Assembly: GCA_003157675.1 (NCBI GenBank)
Contig: PMKG01000344.1
Span: 1-12,004, forward strand
Direction of reading: 5' to 3'
DNA: 12,004 nucleotides
Origin: Acidobacteriota bacterium
Lineage (GTDB): Bacteria > Acidobacteriota > Vicinamibacteria > Vicinamibacterales > Fen-181
Position numbers and translations under genes: made by a program. Position 1 is the first letter of the stretch. Each line of letters opens with the position of its first letter. The notes below the pieces were generated by a model. That model had not been told where the DNA came from, searched no databases, and saw only the letters and a list, made by a program, of their open reading frames with translations. Shown piece by piece: positions 1 through 6,407 of this stretch.

Positions 1-1502
1 TCGGGCAGCCACTGGTGGTGGAAGCGCGCCGCGTCCACCGCCTCCTGCACGTTCATGCCGAAGTCCACGACGTCGAGGATGGTGTGCAGCACCGTGTTGA
101 TGATGGTGCGGCCGCCGGGGCTGCCCGTCACCATGAAGAGCTTGCCGTCCTTCGAGATGATGGCCGGCGCCATGCTGGAGAGCATCCGCTTGCCTGGGCG
201 CGCGAGGTTCGGCTCGGTCCCGATGAGGCCGTCGGCCGTCGTCAGGCCGGGCCCGGCGTTGAAGTCGCCCATCTCGTTGTTGAGCAGGAACCCGGCGCCG
301 GGCACCGCGATCTTCGATCCGTATCCCGCTTCGAGCGTGTAGGTGAGTGACACGGCGTTGCGGTCGCGGTCCACGACCGAGAGGTGCGTCGTCTCGTCGC
401 TCTCCGGGGGCCATTCGAAACTGGACGGCTCGGACTTCGAGGCGCGCGTCGGCGAGATCGTCTTGCGAAGCGCGGCGGCGTACTCCTTCGAGACGAGCTT
501 CGCGATCGGCATGTCGGCGACGAAATCGGGGTCGCCGAGATAGCGGGCTCGGTCGGCGAAGGAACGACGCATCGACTCGATGAGCGCGTGGGTGGCCGCG
601 GCCGACCTGAAGCCGAGCGCCTTAAGGTCGTAGCCTTCGAGGATGTCCAACTGCTCGATGAGGCCGACGCCGCCCGAGCTGACCGGCGGCATCGACACGA
701 TGTCGTACCCCCGGTAGGTGCCGATCGTCGGCGCGCGTTTCTTCGGCTGGTAGGCCTTCAGGTCCGCGCGGGTGATCAACCCTCCGTGCGCCGCCATCTC
801 CTTCTCGATGAGCGCGGCCGTTTCACCCTCGTAGAAGCCGGCGGGCCCCTGGTCGGCGATGCGCTGGAGCGTGCGCGCGAGGTCCGGCTGCTTGAGGATG
901 TCGCCGGCCTCGTAGGGGGTGCCGTTCTTCGAGAACTGCGCCATCGACGCCGGGTAGGGCGCCATCGGCCGCAGCGCGGACCGGAGCGACCGGGCCAGCC
1001 CCTCGGTGACGGGGAACCCGTCCCTCGCCAGGCCGACCGCCGGCTCGACCAGCCGCTTCCACGGCAGCTTCCCGTGATCCTTCCACGCCAGGTAGAGGCC
1101 GGCGACGGTGCCCGGCACCCCCACCGAGAGATAGCTGTTGTGGTGCAGGGTGACGCTGTACTTCCCGCCCTCGAGGAACATCGTTGGCTGGGACCCCGTC
1201 GGCGCCGTTTCGCGGAAATCGTACGTTTCGGGCGCGCCGGACGCCGGTCGGAAAACGATGAAGCCGCCGCCGCCGATGTTGCCGGCGGTCGGGTGGGTGA
1301 CGGCCAGCACGAAGGCCGTCGCCACGGCGGCGTCGATCGCCGTGCCGCCGTCTCGGATGGCCTGGGCCCCGGCCTGCGAGGCCACGGCGTTCTGCGACAC
1401 CACCATGGCGCCTTGCGCGCGGACCGGCTGCGACTGGGCGAAGACAGGGCTGGCGGCCAGCGCGAGCGCGGCGGCCAGGACAATAGCGCGACGGGTTCTC
1501 AT
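1..1502 (-). CDS. ggt: gamma-glutamyltransferase precursor (partial, C-terminus outside window)
   Basis: Secreted/periplasmic Ntn-hydrolase that transfers or hydrolyses the gamma-glutamyl group of glutathione and related peptides. About 500 codons are visible from the ATG at 1502; the remaining C-terminal part (roughly 80 residues by comparison with E. coli GGT) lies before base 1. Residues 1-22 form a signal peptide (MRTRR, hydrophobic core, cleavage near VFA-Q). The autocatalytic site is E-T-T-H-L-S with the nucleophile Thr at about residue 371, which divides large and small subunits. LLNNEMGDF, KRMLSSM and TGSPGG follow, matching the substrate-binding and oxyanion-hole segments, then RFHHQWLP at the window edge. 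The residue equivalent to E. coli Asn411 is Glu (TYTLEAGYG), as I recall for Bacillus enzymes. The start is supported by GGAGGG at 1512-1507, four bases upstream. It is divergent from the amidohydrolase. Family assignment is secure; the physiological substrate is not known. Confidence 0.96.
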   Translation of the reverse strand, partial: MRTRRAIVLAAALALAASPVFAQSQPVRAQGAMVVSQNAVASQAGAQAIRDGGTAIDAAVATAFVLAVTHPTAGNIGGGGFIVFRPASGAPETYDFRETAPTGSQPTMFLEGGKYSVTLHHNSYLSVGVPGTVAGLYLAWKDHGKLPWKRLVEPAVGLARDGFPVTEGLARSLRSALRPMAPYPASMAQFSKNGTPYEAGDILKQPDLARTLQRIADQGPAGFYEGETAALIEKEMAAHGGLITRADLKAYQPKKRAPTIGTYRGYDIVSMPPVSSGGVGLIEQLDILEGYDLKALGFRSAAATHALIESMRRSFADRARYLGDPDFVADMPIAKLVSKEYAAALRKTISPTRASKSEPSSFEWPPESDETTHLSVVDRDRNAVSLTYTLEAGYGSKIAVPGAGFLLNNEMGDFNAGPGLTTADGLIGTEPNLARPGKRMLSSMAPAIISKDGKLFMVTGSPGGRTIINTVLHTILDVVDFGMNVQEAVDAARFHHQWLP

Positions 1503-1520
1503 CGGGCCCTCCGGCGAGGG

Positions 1521-1528
1521 ATTATAAT
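1521..1528. promoter_or_regulatory. palindromic -10 box shared by divergent ggt and amidohydrolase
   Basis: The octamer ATTATAAT is its own reverse complement, so a perfect TATAAT can be read on both strands (1523-1528 plus; 1526-1521 minus). It is the only AT-rich stretch in the 34-base gap between two divergent start codons. On the minus strand, transcription from about 1514 would leave a short leader holding GGAGGG before ggt. On the plus strand it would start at about 1535, essentially at the first ATG (1537) of the amidohydrolase. No good -35 hexamer is visible on either side. Seen: the hexamer and palindrome. Inferred: promoter activity in both directions. Confidence 0.5.
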
Positions 1529-1536
1529 CCGCGGCG

Positions 1537-3264
1537 ATGCGCAGTCCTTCTTTTGTACGGAGAGTGTGGCAAATGGCCAGCATCGCGGGTGCGCTGTCGG
1601 CGGCGACGGGCGTCGTCGCGTGCCATGGGGGCATCGGCTCATCGTCGTTCGGGTCGGGCCGTCGAGCCGACCTGATCGTGGTGAATGCCCGCGTCTGGAC
1701 CGTCGACGCCGCGCGGCCAGAGGCCGAGGCGGTCGCGGTCTCCGGCGACCGGATCCTCGCCGTCGGGACCCGCGGCGAGGTCGAGCGCCTGCGCGGGCCG
1801 GACACCCGCGTTATCGACGCCGAAGGCCGATTCCTCATGCCCGGCTTCGAGGACGCGCACATCCACCTGATGACGGGCGGCGCACAACTCGACAGCGTGG
1901 ACCTGAAGGACGCCGCCACGCCCGCCGAGTTCGCGCGCCGCATCGGGGATCGGGCGAAGCGGACCGGCCCGGCCGAGTGGGTGATGGGCGGTAACTGGGA
2001 CGAGCAGCGGTGGCCCGGCGCGCCGCTGCCGACGCGCGAGCTCATCGACGCCGTCACGCCGGCGACGCCGGTGTTTGTTGACCGGTATGACGAGCACATG
2101 TCGCTGGCCAATTCGGTGGCCCTGCACCTGGCCGGCATCACCTCGAAGACGCCGGACCCGGCGGGTGGCCTGATCGTCCGCGACGCGAAGGGAGAGCCGA
2201 CGGGGATCCTGAAAGACGCGGCCCGGGCGATCGTCTTCAAGGTCATCCCGTCGCCGACCTCCGCGCAGCGCGAACGAACGCTGAGGCGGGCCCTCGCGCA
2301 CATGGCCTCGCACGGCGTGACCAGCGTGCAGGACATGGGGCCCGACCCCGACGACGTGGCCATTTACGCCGCGTTTACGTCGCGCAGCGAATTGACGGCG
2401 CGAATCCGTGCCGTGCCGTTCGAGGTGGCGCTCGCGGAGCAGTTGGCGAAGGGCCCGGTGAAGACCGCGGCGACCCCGTTCTTCCGCGTCAGCGGCGCCA
2501 AGGGATTCGCCGACGGATCGCTGGGCTCGACGACGGCGTTCTTTTTCGAGCCCTACGCCGACGCGCCCGGCTCGCACGGGCTGCTGGCCGACGAGATGCA
2601 GCCGCTCGAGGCGATGCGAGGCCGGCTGGTGGCCATCGATCGTGCCGGCGAACAATTGTGCGTCCATGCCATCGGCGATCGGGCAATCTCCATGGTGCTT
2701 GATCTGTTCTCGGACGTCGCGCGGGCTAACGGCACGCGAGACCGCCGGCCGCGCATCGAGCACTCGCAGCACGTCGCCCCGAAGGACTTCGATCGGTACG
2801 CCTCGCTGGGCGTGATCGCGTCGGTGCAGCCCTACCATGCGATCGACGACGGCCAGTGGGCCGAGAAGCGAATCGGTCCGGAGCGGGCGAAGACGACCTA
2901 CGCCTTCCGCACGTTCCTCGACCACAAGATCCGGGTGGCGTTCGGCACCGACTGGCCCGTGGCGCCGCTCGACCCGCTGCAGACCGTTTACGCCGCCGTG
3001 ACGCGGGCCACGCTCGACGGCCGCCGCCCGGGCGGCTGGGTGCCGGAGCAGAAGGTGAGCGTGGCCGAGGCGCTCGAAGCCTATACCGTCGGCGCCGCGT
3101 ACGCCGAGTTCCAGGAACGCGAGAAGGGCACGATCGGCGCCGGAAAGCTGGCCGACCTCGTGCTGCTCTCGGGAGACCCGTTGAAGGGGCCGCCCGAGGT
3201 GATCCGGGACCTGAAGGTCGTGATGACCATCGTCGGAGGGAAAATCGTCTACGAGAGGCAGTGA
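1537..3264 (+). CDS. YtcJ-like amidohydrolase (amidohydrolase family 3), probable lipoprotein
   Basis: Metal-dependent hydrolase of the amidohydrolase superfamily, family 3 (YtcJ type), 575 residues; members hydrolyse amide or similar bonds but the substrate here cannot be told. The N-terminal beta-sandwich starts around residue 43 (ADLIVVNARVWTVD) and the barrel begins with HxH (His108, His110 in EDAHIHL). Further likely metal or catalytic residues are Lys322 (SGAKGFADGSLG), His377 (VHAIGD), His409 (IEHSQH) and Asp472 (FGTDWP); all expected positions are filled. The N-terminus has basic residues, a hydrophobic run and VVAC with Cys29 as lipobox cysteine, so it is probably exported and lipid-anchored. 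Start choice is uncertain. ATG 1537 has no ribosome site but gives a basic signal-peptide n-region; ATG 1573 (Met13) has GGAGAG eight bases upstream but leaves the signal without positive charge. Confidence 0.92.
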   Translation: MRSPSFVRRVWQMASIAGALSAATGVVACHGGIGSSSFGSGRRADLIVVNARVWTVDAARPEAEAVAVSGDRILAVGTRGEVERLRGPDTRVIDAEGRFLMPGFEDAHIHLMTGGAQLDSVDLKDAATPAEFARRIGDRAKRTGPAEWVMGGNWDEQRWPGAPLPTRELIDAVTPATPVFVDRYDEHMSLANSVALHLAGITSKTPDPAGGLIVRDAKGEPTGILKDAARAIVFKVIPSPTSAQRERTLRRALAHMASHGVTSVQDMGPDPDDVAIYAAFTSRSELTARIRAVPFEVALAEQLAKGPVKTAATPFFRVSGAKGFADGSLGSTTAFFFEPYADAPGSHGLLADEMQPLEAMRGRLVAIDRAGEQLCVHAIGDRAISMVLDLFSDVARANGTRDRRPRIEHSQHVAPKDFDRYASLGVIASVQPYHAIDDGQWAEKRIGPERAKTTYAFRTFLDHKIRVAFGTDWPVAPLDPLQTVYAAVTRATLDGRRPGGWVPEQKVSVAEALEAYTVGAAYAEFQEREKGTIGAGKLADLVLLSGDPLKGPPEVIRDLKVVMTIVGGKIVYERQ

Positions 3265-3268
3265 CGGC

Positions 3269-3294
3269 AGACTGTCGCGGCCCGAAGTCAGTCT
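3269..3294 (+). terminator. weak hairpin after the amidohydrolase gene
   Basis: A perfect six-base stem AGACTG/CAGTCT (3269-3274 and 3289-3294) with a 14-base loop begins five bases after the amidohydrolase stop. No T-run follows, so it is at best a weak or Rho-assisted terminator and may be chance. Confidence 0.2.
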
Positions 3295-3360
3295 AAGCAG
3301 TTACGTGACCCTGCCCGGCGTCATTCCCTGGCGCGGGGATGGCCCCGTTCACCGAGAAGG

Positions 3361-3383
3361 CTCGACGCTGAGGAGTCGTCGAG
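3361..3383. repeat. small inverted repeat CTCGACG/CGTCGAG
   Basis: Seven-base perfect arms at 3361-3367 and 3377-3383 enclose nine bases. The right arm with its flank (CGTCGAGGTGG, 3377-3387) recurs exactly at 7960-7970, where it is the right arm of another inverted repeat. GTGATCTGC also follows in both places (3400-3408 and 7970-7978). This suggests a degenerate intergenic repeat family rather than a gene-specific site. Confidence 0.4.
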
Positions 3384-3466
3384 GTGGCACAGGTTGTGCG
3401 TGATCTGCTACTCTTGAGCAGGTCCGGGCGGAAAGCGCCGGGCCGTCGGTTTTCGCTGTGGAGCCA
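3384..3466 (+). promoter_or_regulatory. foldable leader upstream of the Thr-linker lipoprotein, riboswitch-like candidate
   Basis: Two hairpins share bases. The first has stem 3402-3409 (GATCTGCT) with 3417-3424 (AGCAGGTC), eight pairs including one U-G. The second has stem 3421-3427 (GGTCCGG) with 3438-3444 (CCGGGCC), seven pairs including one U-G, closing a loop with GGAAA. They overlap at 3421-3424 and so exclude each other. TGGC (3385-3388) could pair with GCCA (3463-3466), beside the ribosome site GGAG. CGGAAAGCGCCGGGCC (3429-3444) resembles, from memory, the CGCAAAGC...CGGGCC core of cyclic-di-GMP-I (GEMM) riboswitches, but the rest of that motif is not convincingly present. The structure is seen; a ligand is speculation. 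Confidence 0.3.
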
Positions 3467-3469
3467 GGA

Positions 3470-3940
3470 ATGATTCGATCCGTGTGCCGCGCATGCCTTC
3501 TCGCGTTGATCCTGGCGCCCCTGGTCGCCGGTTGCGGGTCTCCGGCGTCACCGACGGTGACCACCACGACGACCACGACCACGACGAGCACGACGACGAC
3601 GAGTACCACGACCGCCACGGAGACTTATAGCGGCACGCTCGTGGCGAACGCGAAGGACACCTACGTCTTCGCGGCGACGCCTGGCTCCATCACGGTCACG
3701 ATGGCGGCGCTGGCTCCGACTACCCTGCTCCCGGCCATCGGGATGGGGCTGGGGATCTGGGACGGTACCACCTGCACGCTCGTCAGCTCGACGACGGCCG
3801 CGCAGGTCAGCACCCAGGTCGTCGGCACGGCGTCGTTGGCTTCGAATTTCTGCGTGCAGGTCTGGGACGTCAGCGGCTTCGCACCGGGCTACGTGCAGAA
3901 CTACCAGGTGACGGTCCTGCACTACAAGCTCGCGTCGTAG
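3470..3940 (+). CDS. small lipoprotein with poly-Thr linker and C-terminal beta domain
   Basis: A 156-residue putative lipoprotein. MIRS, a hydrophobic stretch and LVAGC (Cys22) form a type II signal peptide and lipobox. A threonine-rich linker follows (residues 29-52, almost only Thr with a few Ser), typical of a flexible surface-exposed or O-glycosylatable tether. Residues 53-152 form a domain that looks all-beta (YSGTL, DTYVFAA, ITVTMAAL, LGIWDG, FCVQVWD, YQVTVLHY), reminiscent of pre-peptidase C-terminal (PPC) domains. Cys102 and Cys128 could form a disulfide. I recall similar lipoproteins in acidobacterial genomes, but the function is unknown. ATG 3470 is preferred because GGAG (3460-3463) lies six bases upstream; an in-frame GTG at 3458 is possible. 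It is convergent with thrC, with only 15 bases between the stop codons. Confidence 0.8.
   Translation: MIRSVCRACLLALILAPLVAGCGSPASPTVTTTTTTTTTSTTTTSTTTATETYSGTLVANAKDTYVFAATPGSITVTMAALAPTTLLPAIGMGLGIWDGTTCTLVSSTTAAQVSTQVVGTASLASNFCVQVWDVSGFAPGYVQNYQVTVLHYKLAS
3554..3613 (+). repeat. ACN triplet repeat encoding the poly-Thr linker
   Basis: A run of ACC/ACG codons interrupted by one GTG, one AGC and one AGT codes for the Thr linker of the lipoprotein. The mixed third base reduces perfect repetition, but the run is low-complexity enough to vary in length by slippage between strains. Confidence 0.85.
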
Positions 3941-3955
3941 ACAGCCGGTGGACCG

Positions 3956-5254
3956 CTAGCGCAGACGGGTCCTGAAAGTCGTGTAGTCAGCGCTCTCCAG
4001 GTCGACAGCCATGAGTGGGCGCGACGCCCAGTCGCGCCACGCCGCCGGCAGTTCCGGCGCGCGCCCGAGCTCCTCTCGAATGACCTCGCCGAATTTCGCC
4101 GGGTGCGCCGTGGCCAGTGCCACGATCGGCCCGGGCTCGCCCGCGTCCTGCCGTGCCCGGAGGGCCGCGGCGAACGCCACGGCGCCGTGCGGATCGAGCA
4201 CGTAGCGGTCGGCGTCATGCGCCTGCCGGATCGCCCGCCGCGTGTCCTCCTCGGAAACGGACACGCCCGTGAGGTTCGTCCGCAGGGCGTCGAACGAACG
4301 CCCGTGCAGTTCGGCCAGCCGCGGGAAGTTGCTGGGGTCCCCCACGTCCATCGCGTTCGAGATGGTCGGCCGCGCCGGCCGTGCGCGGTACCTCCCCGTG
4401 CGGAGATACTCGGGCAGCACGTCGTTCAGATTGCAGGCGACAAGAAAGCGCCTCACCGGCAGGCCGATCCGCTGGGCGATGACGCCCGCCGTGAGGTTTC
4501 CCAGGTTGCCGCTCGGCACCGCGAACACGACGTCGCCGGCCGCCGGCCCGCCCAGGGCCAGCCAGGACGCAAAGTAATACACCGCCTGCGGCAGCAGCCG
4601 CCCGATGTTGATCGAGTTGGCGGACGACAGGTGCAGGTCGTCGAGGCTCGGGTCGATGAAGGCCTGCTTCACCAGGCGCTGGCAGTCGTCGAAGGTGCCC
4701 GGCACGCGCAGCGCGGTCACGTTTCCGCCGAGCGTGGCCATCTGCGCTTCCTGGAACGGCGACACCTTCCCGGCCGGGTACAGCACCACGACCTGCACGC
4801 GCGGGACGCCGTGGAATCCGAGCGCGACCGCGCTGCCGGTGTCGCCCGAGGTGGCGACGAGGATGGTGGCGTGGCCGCCGCGCGCGGCCAGCACGTGGCC
4901 GAACGCCCGCGCGAGGAACCGCGCGCCGAAATCCTTGAAGGCGAGCGTCGGGCCGTGGAACAGCTCGAGCACCGACAGATCGTGCGAGAGCGGCACGGTC
5001 GGGGCGGGGAAGTCGAACGCGTCGCGGACCAGGGCCTCGAACGCGTCGCGGTCGAACTCGTCGCCGATGAGATGGCCGAGCACCCGCACGGCGATCTCCG
5101 AGATCGGCAGGCCCCGCCACGAGGCCATCACCTGCGGGTCGATCGGGGGAAGCGACGTCGGCAGATAGAGGCCGCCGTCAGGCGCCAGGCCGCGAAGCAG
5201 GGCCTCGAGGAAGGGCACCTCGGGCGAGGCGTGACGCGTGCTCGCGAGCCTCAT
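3956..5254 (-). CDS. thrC: threonine synthase
   Basis: PLP-dependent enzyme converting O-phospho-L-homoserine and water to L-threonine and phosphate, the last step of threonine synthesis, in the cytoplasm. It has 432 residues, the length of the E. coli-type enzyme (about 428), and is collinear with it. The N-terminal domain has GLAPDGGLYLP, then LELFHGPTLAFKDFG with the Schiff-base Lys107. The phosphate-binding SGDTGSA is at residues 136-142, followed by LYPAGKVSPFQE, SANSINIGRLLPQ, VPSGNLGNLTAG, SNAMDVGDPSNFPR and the C-terminal LATAHPAKFGEV. The ATG at 5254 overlaps the thrB stop in ATGA, indicating translational coupling. It ends 15 bases from the convergent lipoprotein gene. No homoserine dehydrogenase or aspartokinase gene is beside it in this window. 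The assignment is secure. Confidence 0.97.
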   Translation of the reverse strand: MRLASTRHASPEVPFLEALLRGLAPDGGLYLPTSLPPIDPQVMASWRGLPISEIAVRVLGHLIGDEFDRDAFEALVRDAFDFPAPTVPLSHDLSVLELFHGPTLAFKDFGARFLARAFGHVLAARGGHATILVATSGDTGSAVALGFHGVPRVQVVVLYPAGKVSPFQEAQMATLGGNVTALRVPGTFDDCQRLVKQAFIDPSLDDLHLSSANSINIGRLLPQAVYYFASWLALGGPAAGDVVFAVPSGNLGNLTAGVIAQRIGLPVRRFLVACNLNDVLPEYLRTGRYRARPARPTISNAMDVGDPSNFPRLAELHGRSFDALRTNLTGVSVSEEDTRRAIRQAHDADRYVLDPHGAVAFAAALRARQDAGEPGPIVALATAHPAKFGEVIREELGRAPELPAAWRDWASRPLMAVDLESADYTTFRTRLR

Positions 5255-6231
5255 GGCAGGTCGAGCCGGTACGCCCCGGTCCCGTTCACCGGCCCGACGA
5301 AGCTGTCGGCGTCGAGGCCGGCCGCTTCGTGGAAGGCGTCGCGCATCGCCGCGGCCACCCGCGTCGCGACCTCATCGCTCGCGGCGAAGGCGAAGACCGA
5401 CGGGCCCGAGCCGGAAATGGAACAGCCGAGCGCCCCGGCGCGCAGCGCGGCACTCTTGACCTGGGCGTAGCCGGGGATGAGCGCCGCCCGCAGCGGTTCC
5501 ACCATCCGGTCCTCGATGCTGCGCCCGATGAGCTCGAGGTCCCCGCGATGCAGCCCGGAGACGAGCGCGCCGAGATTGCCGAGGTTCGCCACCGCGTGTT
5601 CGATCACGAAGCCCCGCCCTCGAAGCAGGGCGCGGGCCTTCTGGGTCGAGACCAGGCAGTGGGGATGGACCACGGCGACCCGAAGAGCCGCCGGAACCGG
5701 CAGATCGATGACGTCGAGCGGGTCGTAGCTCCGGATGAGCACGCAGCCGCCGAGCAGGCCCGGTGCGGCGTTGTCGGCGTGCGCGGCGCCCGACGCCACG
5801 CGTTCCCCGGCCATCGCGTGCGCCAGAAGTTCGCGCCGCGTGAGCGGCGCGCCGAACAGTTCGTTGACCGCCACCGCCCCGGCGACGCTGCTGGCGGCGG
5901 AGCTGCCGAGGCCGCTCGCGAGCGGCATCTGCTTGTGCAGCCACAGCCGCACGCCTGGCGCCCGGGCCGCCTCCGGGTCGAGCCCGGTCCGTCCGGTCGC
6001 GAGCAGGTGCGAGAGGACCGACTGCGCCGCGACGCCGACGACGTTTCTCGTCGGGTCCGTCGTCAGCTGGCCATCGTCCCCGGTGACCTCGACGATCTCG
6101 ACGCCGGGCGCGTCGGCGAGTTCGGCGTCGACGACGTCCCCCGGCTGATTGAGCGCGAGGCCCAGGACGTCGAAGCCGGGTCCGACGTTGCTGACCGTGG
6201 CGGGAGCAAAGACACGAACGTGTGGCGGCAT
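5251..6231 (-). CDS. thrB: homoserine kinase
   Basis: GHMP-family kinase that phosphorylates L-homoserine with ATP to O-phosphohomoserine, the substrate of the thrC product encoded next to it. It has 326 residues. The N-terminal strand is VRVFAPATVSNVGPGFDVLG, characteristic of homoserine kinases. The GHMP phosphate-binding loop PLASGLGSSA is at residues 103-112. The C-terminal glycine-rich segment GALGCSISGSGPSVFAF is the third GHMP motif. The start at 6231 gives the family's usual N-terminus. No Shine-Dalgarno sequence precedes it (the upstream bases are CACGATGCGAATCG), and a TTGACA lies 32 bases upstream, so transcription may begin almost at the start codon. It is first in a thrB-thrC unit. 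The assignment is secure; the leaderless reading is inference. Confidence 0.97.
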   Translation of the reverse strand: MPPHVRVFAPATVSNVGPGFDVLGLALNQPGDVVDAELADAPGVEIVEVTGDDGQLTTDPTRNVVGVAAQSVLSHLLATGRTGLDPEAARAPGVRLWLHKQMPLASGLGSSAASSVAGAVAVNELFGAPLTRRELLAHAMAGERVASGAAHADNAAPGLLGGCVLIRSYDPLDVIDLPVPAALRVAVVHPHCLVSTQKARALLRGRGFVIEHAVANLGNLGALVSGLHRGDLELIGRSIEDRMVEPLRAALIPGYAQVKSAALRAGALGCSISGSGPSVFAFAASDEVATRVAAAMRDAFHEAAGLDADSFVGPVNGTGAYRLDLP

Positions 6232-6239
6232 CGATTCGC

Positions 6240-6269
6240 ATCGTGTGCTGAGGCGCGCGCCCGTGTCAA
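6240..6269 (-). promoter_or_regulatory. candidate thrB promoter (TTGACA, weak -10)
   Basis: On the minus strand a perfect TTGACA (6269-6264) is followed after 18 bases by CACGAT (6245-6240), three of six matches to TATAAT. Transcription would begin near 6233, one or two bases before the thrB ATG at 6231. No Thr/Ile-rich leader peptide or attenuator is seen between them, so thr-operon attenuation as in E. coli is unlikely here. Confidence 0.35.
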
Positions 6270-6286
6270 GGCGCCGGCGGGCATCC

Positions 6287-6306
6287 GGCGGGTCTGAAGA
6301 CCCGCC
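6287..6306. repeat. perfect 9-bp inverted repeat GGCGGGTCT/AGACCCGCC
   Basis: Arms at 6287-6295 and 6298-6306 enclose only GA. It lies between divergent thrB and the cupin-fusion gene, where a terminator for either is not expected. The GC-rich palindrome followed by CTACGG looks like a short dispersed REP-type element; I recall similar strings in acidobacterial intergenic DNA but cannot confirm copy number. Confidence 0.6.
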
Positions 6307-6341
6307 CTACGGTCGGTGGAACTCATCGCGTTTGTACCTAG

Positions 6342-6361
6342 GCCGACCCTATAGGGTTGGC
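6342..6361. repeat. 20-bp palindrome centred on CTATAG
   Basis: The 12-mer ACCCTATAGGGT (6346-6357) is a perfect palindrome. It extends to GCC/GGC outer arms (6342-6344 and 6359-6361) with a single G-T pair between. As RNA it gives an eight-pair stem with a UAUA tetraloop; as DNA it is a dyad suited to a dimeric repressor. It lies 46 bases upstream of the cupin-fusion ATG and just before the TACAAT -10 candidate, so an operator is possible; a mobile palindrome is the alternative. Confidence 0.5.
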
Positions 6362-6370
6362 GCTTGGGAT

Positions 6371-6400
6371 TACAATCACGGAGTACAAGCACTCAGGAGA
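6371..6400 (+). promoter_or_regulatory. -10-like box and strong ribosome site for the cupin-fusion gene
   Basis: TACAAT at 6371-6376 is a good -10 hexamer without a recognisable -35. AGGAGA at 6395-6400 sits seven bases before ATG 6408 and decides the start: the reading frame is open further upstream to a TTG at 6357, but that would put the ribosome site and promoter inside the gene. Confidence 0.5.
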
Positions 6401-6407
6401 CTCGACA

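Noticed and set aside
384..1994. Long plus-strand open frame of 536 codons opposite ggt and running into the amidohydrolase
   Set aside because: It is antisense to a well-recognised GGT and then out of frame with the amidohydrolase; its Arg/Gly-rich composition is typical of shadow frames in GC-rich DNA.
1639..2925. Minus-strand open frame of 428 codons inside the amidohydrolase
   Set aside because: Antisense shadow; the plus-strand frame carries every expected catalytic motif.
3401..3414. TGATCTGC at 3401 as a second Crp/Fnr operator, with TACTCT as a -10 box
   Set aside because: The right half-site TCA is absent at the N6 spacing, and TACTCT lies within the first leader hairpin, so both readings are weak.
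3554..3625. Poly-Thr tract next to thrC considered as a threonine attenuator leader peptide
   Set aside because: It is on the opposite strand, downstream of thrC, and lies within a longer lipoprotein with a lipobox, so it cannot be the leader of thrBC.
3941..3955. Possible terminator hairpin CGGT/ACCG between the convergent lipoprotein gene and thrC
   Set aside because: Only four pairs with a two-base loop and no T-run; too weak to list.
4103..5470. Long plus-strand open frame of 455 codons opposite thrC and thrB
   Set aside because: Antisense to two secure genes, crosses their boundary, and has no recognisable domain or ribosome site.
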